Below, piece after piece: positions 4,635 through 5,527 of a stretch of DNA of 5,527 nt. Positions within the stretch are counted from its first letter, which is position 1. Every line of letters starts with the position of its first letter. Below the pieces are notes generated by a model. It worked only from the letters and a program-made list of their open reading frames with translations, made no database searches and was not told where the DNA came from. Origin of the DNA: Thermoplasmata archaeon (GTDB lineage Archaea; Thermoplasmatota; Thermoplasmata; Lutacidiplasmatales; UBA184). The position numbers were made by a program, and so were the translations under genes. Location: assembly GCA_030042955.1 (NCBI GenBank), contig JASHYQ010000150.1:1-5527 (forward strand), given 5' to 3'.

Positions 4635-5527
4635 ATGTCGCCCTCGACGGCTCGGGCTCCCGTGGTCCAGGTCCGCTCCCACGTGTCGGCCCCGCCCGAC
4701 AGGGTGTTCCCCGTGCTCTGGGGCGAGCTCTCTTCGTCGCTTCTCCAGCGGGGATGGCTCATGGACAACGAACTCGGCGGAAAGCTCCGGAGGGCGGGGC
4801 GGCGGCCGCCTCGAGGGGGTGCCGGCATTCTGGATCGCTGGGACCCTCCCCATGGGGTGGAGGTCGTCTGGAAGCAAGATGACAACGGAGCGGGGCCGCC
4901 ACCTCGTCTAGTCGTTCGGTGCCGAGCCGAAGGATCCGGGACCACGATCGTGGTCGAGCACTCAGGAGGCACGGGACTGCGGGGAAGACCCAGAGAGGAG
5001 CAGGAGCTGGGATGGTTGGCGACCGAGATCGTCGCTCCGCTCCTCTTAGCGATAGCGCCGGACCGGCTCATCGAGTGGGCCGACGACCGCTGGGGCCGAA
5101 GGCCCTCGGGTCCAACCAGTCGGGCCCGCTACAAGGAGCCGATCTACCACCTGCCGGGCTTCCACGCGATCCTGGAGGGCCTGGCGCTTCAGAAGGACGA
5201 TGTCCTCCTTGAGGTAGGCTGTGGCGGCGGCGCGCTCCTGAAGCGAGCGCTTGCGACCGGGTGCTCGGCGGCCGCGGTCGATCACAGCGCGGACATGCTG
5301 AAGGTGGCTTCGCAGCAGAACGCGCGGGCGCTCGCCGCCGGTCACCTGCAGCTTCGGTACGGGGATGCCGCGGCCCTGCCGTTCCCGAGCGAACGGTTCA
5401 CCTGCGCGATCATGTCGGGCGTCCTTCCGTGGCTCGCTGATCCTGTGAGCGCTTTCCGAGAGGTGCGCCGGACCTTGCGCCCGGGCGGGCGGTTCGTCGC
5501 GTGGACCGGCACGCCGAAGATGTACGG
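4635..5527 (+). CDS. AHSA1/SRPBCC-like domain fused to SAM methyltransferase, C-terminus cut off
   Basis: The frame is open from ATG 4635 to the window end: 297 codons plus two bases. An in-frame TAG at 4620-4622 makes this ATG the first possible standard start. Residues 10 to about 140 resemble an AHSA1/START-like (SRPBCC) ligand-binding domain: VQVRSHVSAPPDRVFPVLW (11-29), ILDRWDPPHGVEVVW (65-79), TTIVVEHSGGTG (103-114) and a long C-terminal helix (122-150). A linker leads to a class I (Methyltransf_11-like) Rossmann domain. Its SAM motif I is LLEVGCGGG (191-199), the acidic residue ending strand two is Asp216 (AVDHSADML), motif III-like GDAAALPF lies at 243-250, and RTLRPGGRFVAW is near the end. 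Only the last part of the methyltransferase is missing. It probably methylates a small hydrophobic molecule held or recruited by the START-like domain; that is inference. The substrate cannot be told. Confidence 0.85.
   Translation, partial: MSPSTARAPVVQVRSHVSAPPDRVFPVLWGELSSSLLQRGWLMDNELGGKLRRAGRRPPRGGAGILDRWDPPHGVEVVWKQDDNGAGPPPRLVVRCRAEGSGTTIVVEHSGGTGLRGRPREEQELGWLATEIVAPLLLAIAPDRLIEWADDRWGRRPSGPTSRARYKEPIYHLPGFHAILEGLALQKDDVLLEVGCGGGALLKRALATGCSAAAVDHSADMLKVASQQNARALAAGHLQLRYGDAAALPFPSERFTCAIMSGVLPWLADPVSAFREVRRTLRPGGRFVAWTGTPKMY

Noticed and set aside
4460..4882. Plus-strand frame of 140 codons over the start of the fusion gene
   Set aside because: It overlaps the well-supported START-like domain out of frame and becomes Gly/Arg-rich; no family features.
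1..5527. Search for CRISPR repeats, transposase or integrase genes, toxin-antitoxin pairs and defence genes
   Set aside because: No direct-repeat array, terminal repeats or recognisable mobile or defence domain was seen on either strand.

Overview
The window is GC-rich DNA with compact genes and strong G/C preference at third codon positions. It carries six complete protein genes, one hypothetical gene included, and a seventh gene that runs off the right edge. No rRNA, tRNA, IS element, CRISPR array or phage gene was seen. The taxonomy is not decisive. Most starts lack a convincing Shine-Dalgarno, and several have a short A/T-containing element 20-32 bases upstream, as in leaderless archaeal promoters. 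The gene set (M29-like protein, CBS pair, YCII, DUF1697, START-like/methyltransferase) would fit a high-GC environmental archaeon, for example a Thermoplasmatota-like lineage, but a GC-rich bacterium is not excluded.

Layout, left to right. 105-389 (+) encodes a small YCII-domain protein. 448-1551 (+) encodes a full-length M29-like aminopeptidase homologue in which the usual metal-ligand positions appear to be replaced. A 263-base gap with stem-loop potential follows. 1815-2378 (+) encodes a two-CBS-domain protein, and 2418-2969 (+) a DUF1697 protein 39 bases after it, probably co-transcribed. A 249-base convergent gap with a perfect 8-bp hairpin comes next. On the minus strand, 3219-3620 encodes an unrecognised 133-aa protein with a 9-bp inverted repeat just before its start, and 3748-4098 encodes a second YCII protein. 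A gene-poor stretch (4099-4634) separates these from 4635-5527+ (+), an AHSA1/SRPBCC-like domain fused to a class I SAM-dependent methyltransferase, cut by the window edge.

No pathway linking these genes can be argued from sequence. The arrangement looks like unlinked housekeeping or accessory genes, not a defence or biosynthetic island. The points most worth checking are the apparently metal-ligand-less M29 homologue, the START-like/methyltransferase fusion, the orphan minus-strand protein with its palindrome, and possible remnant coding sequence in the 4.1-4.6 kb gap.
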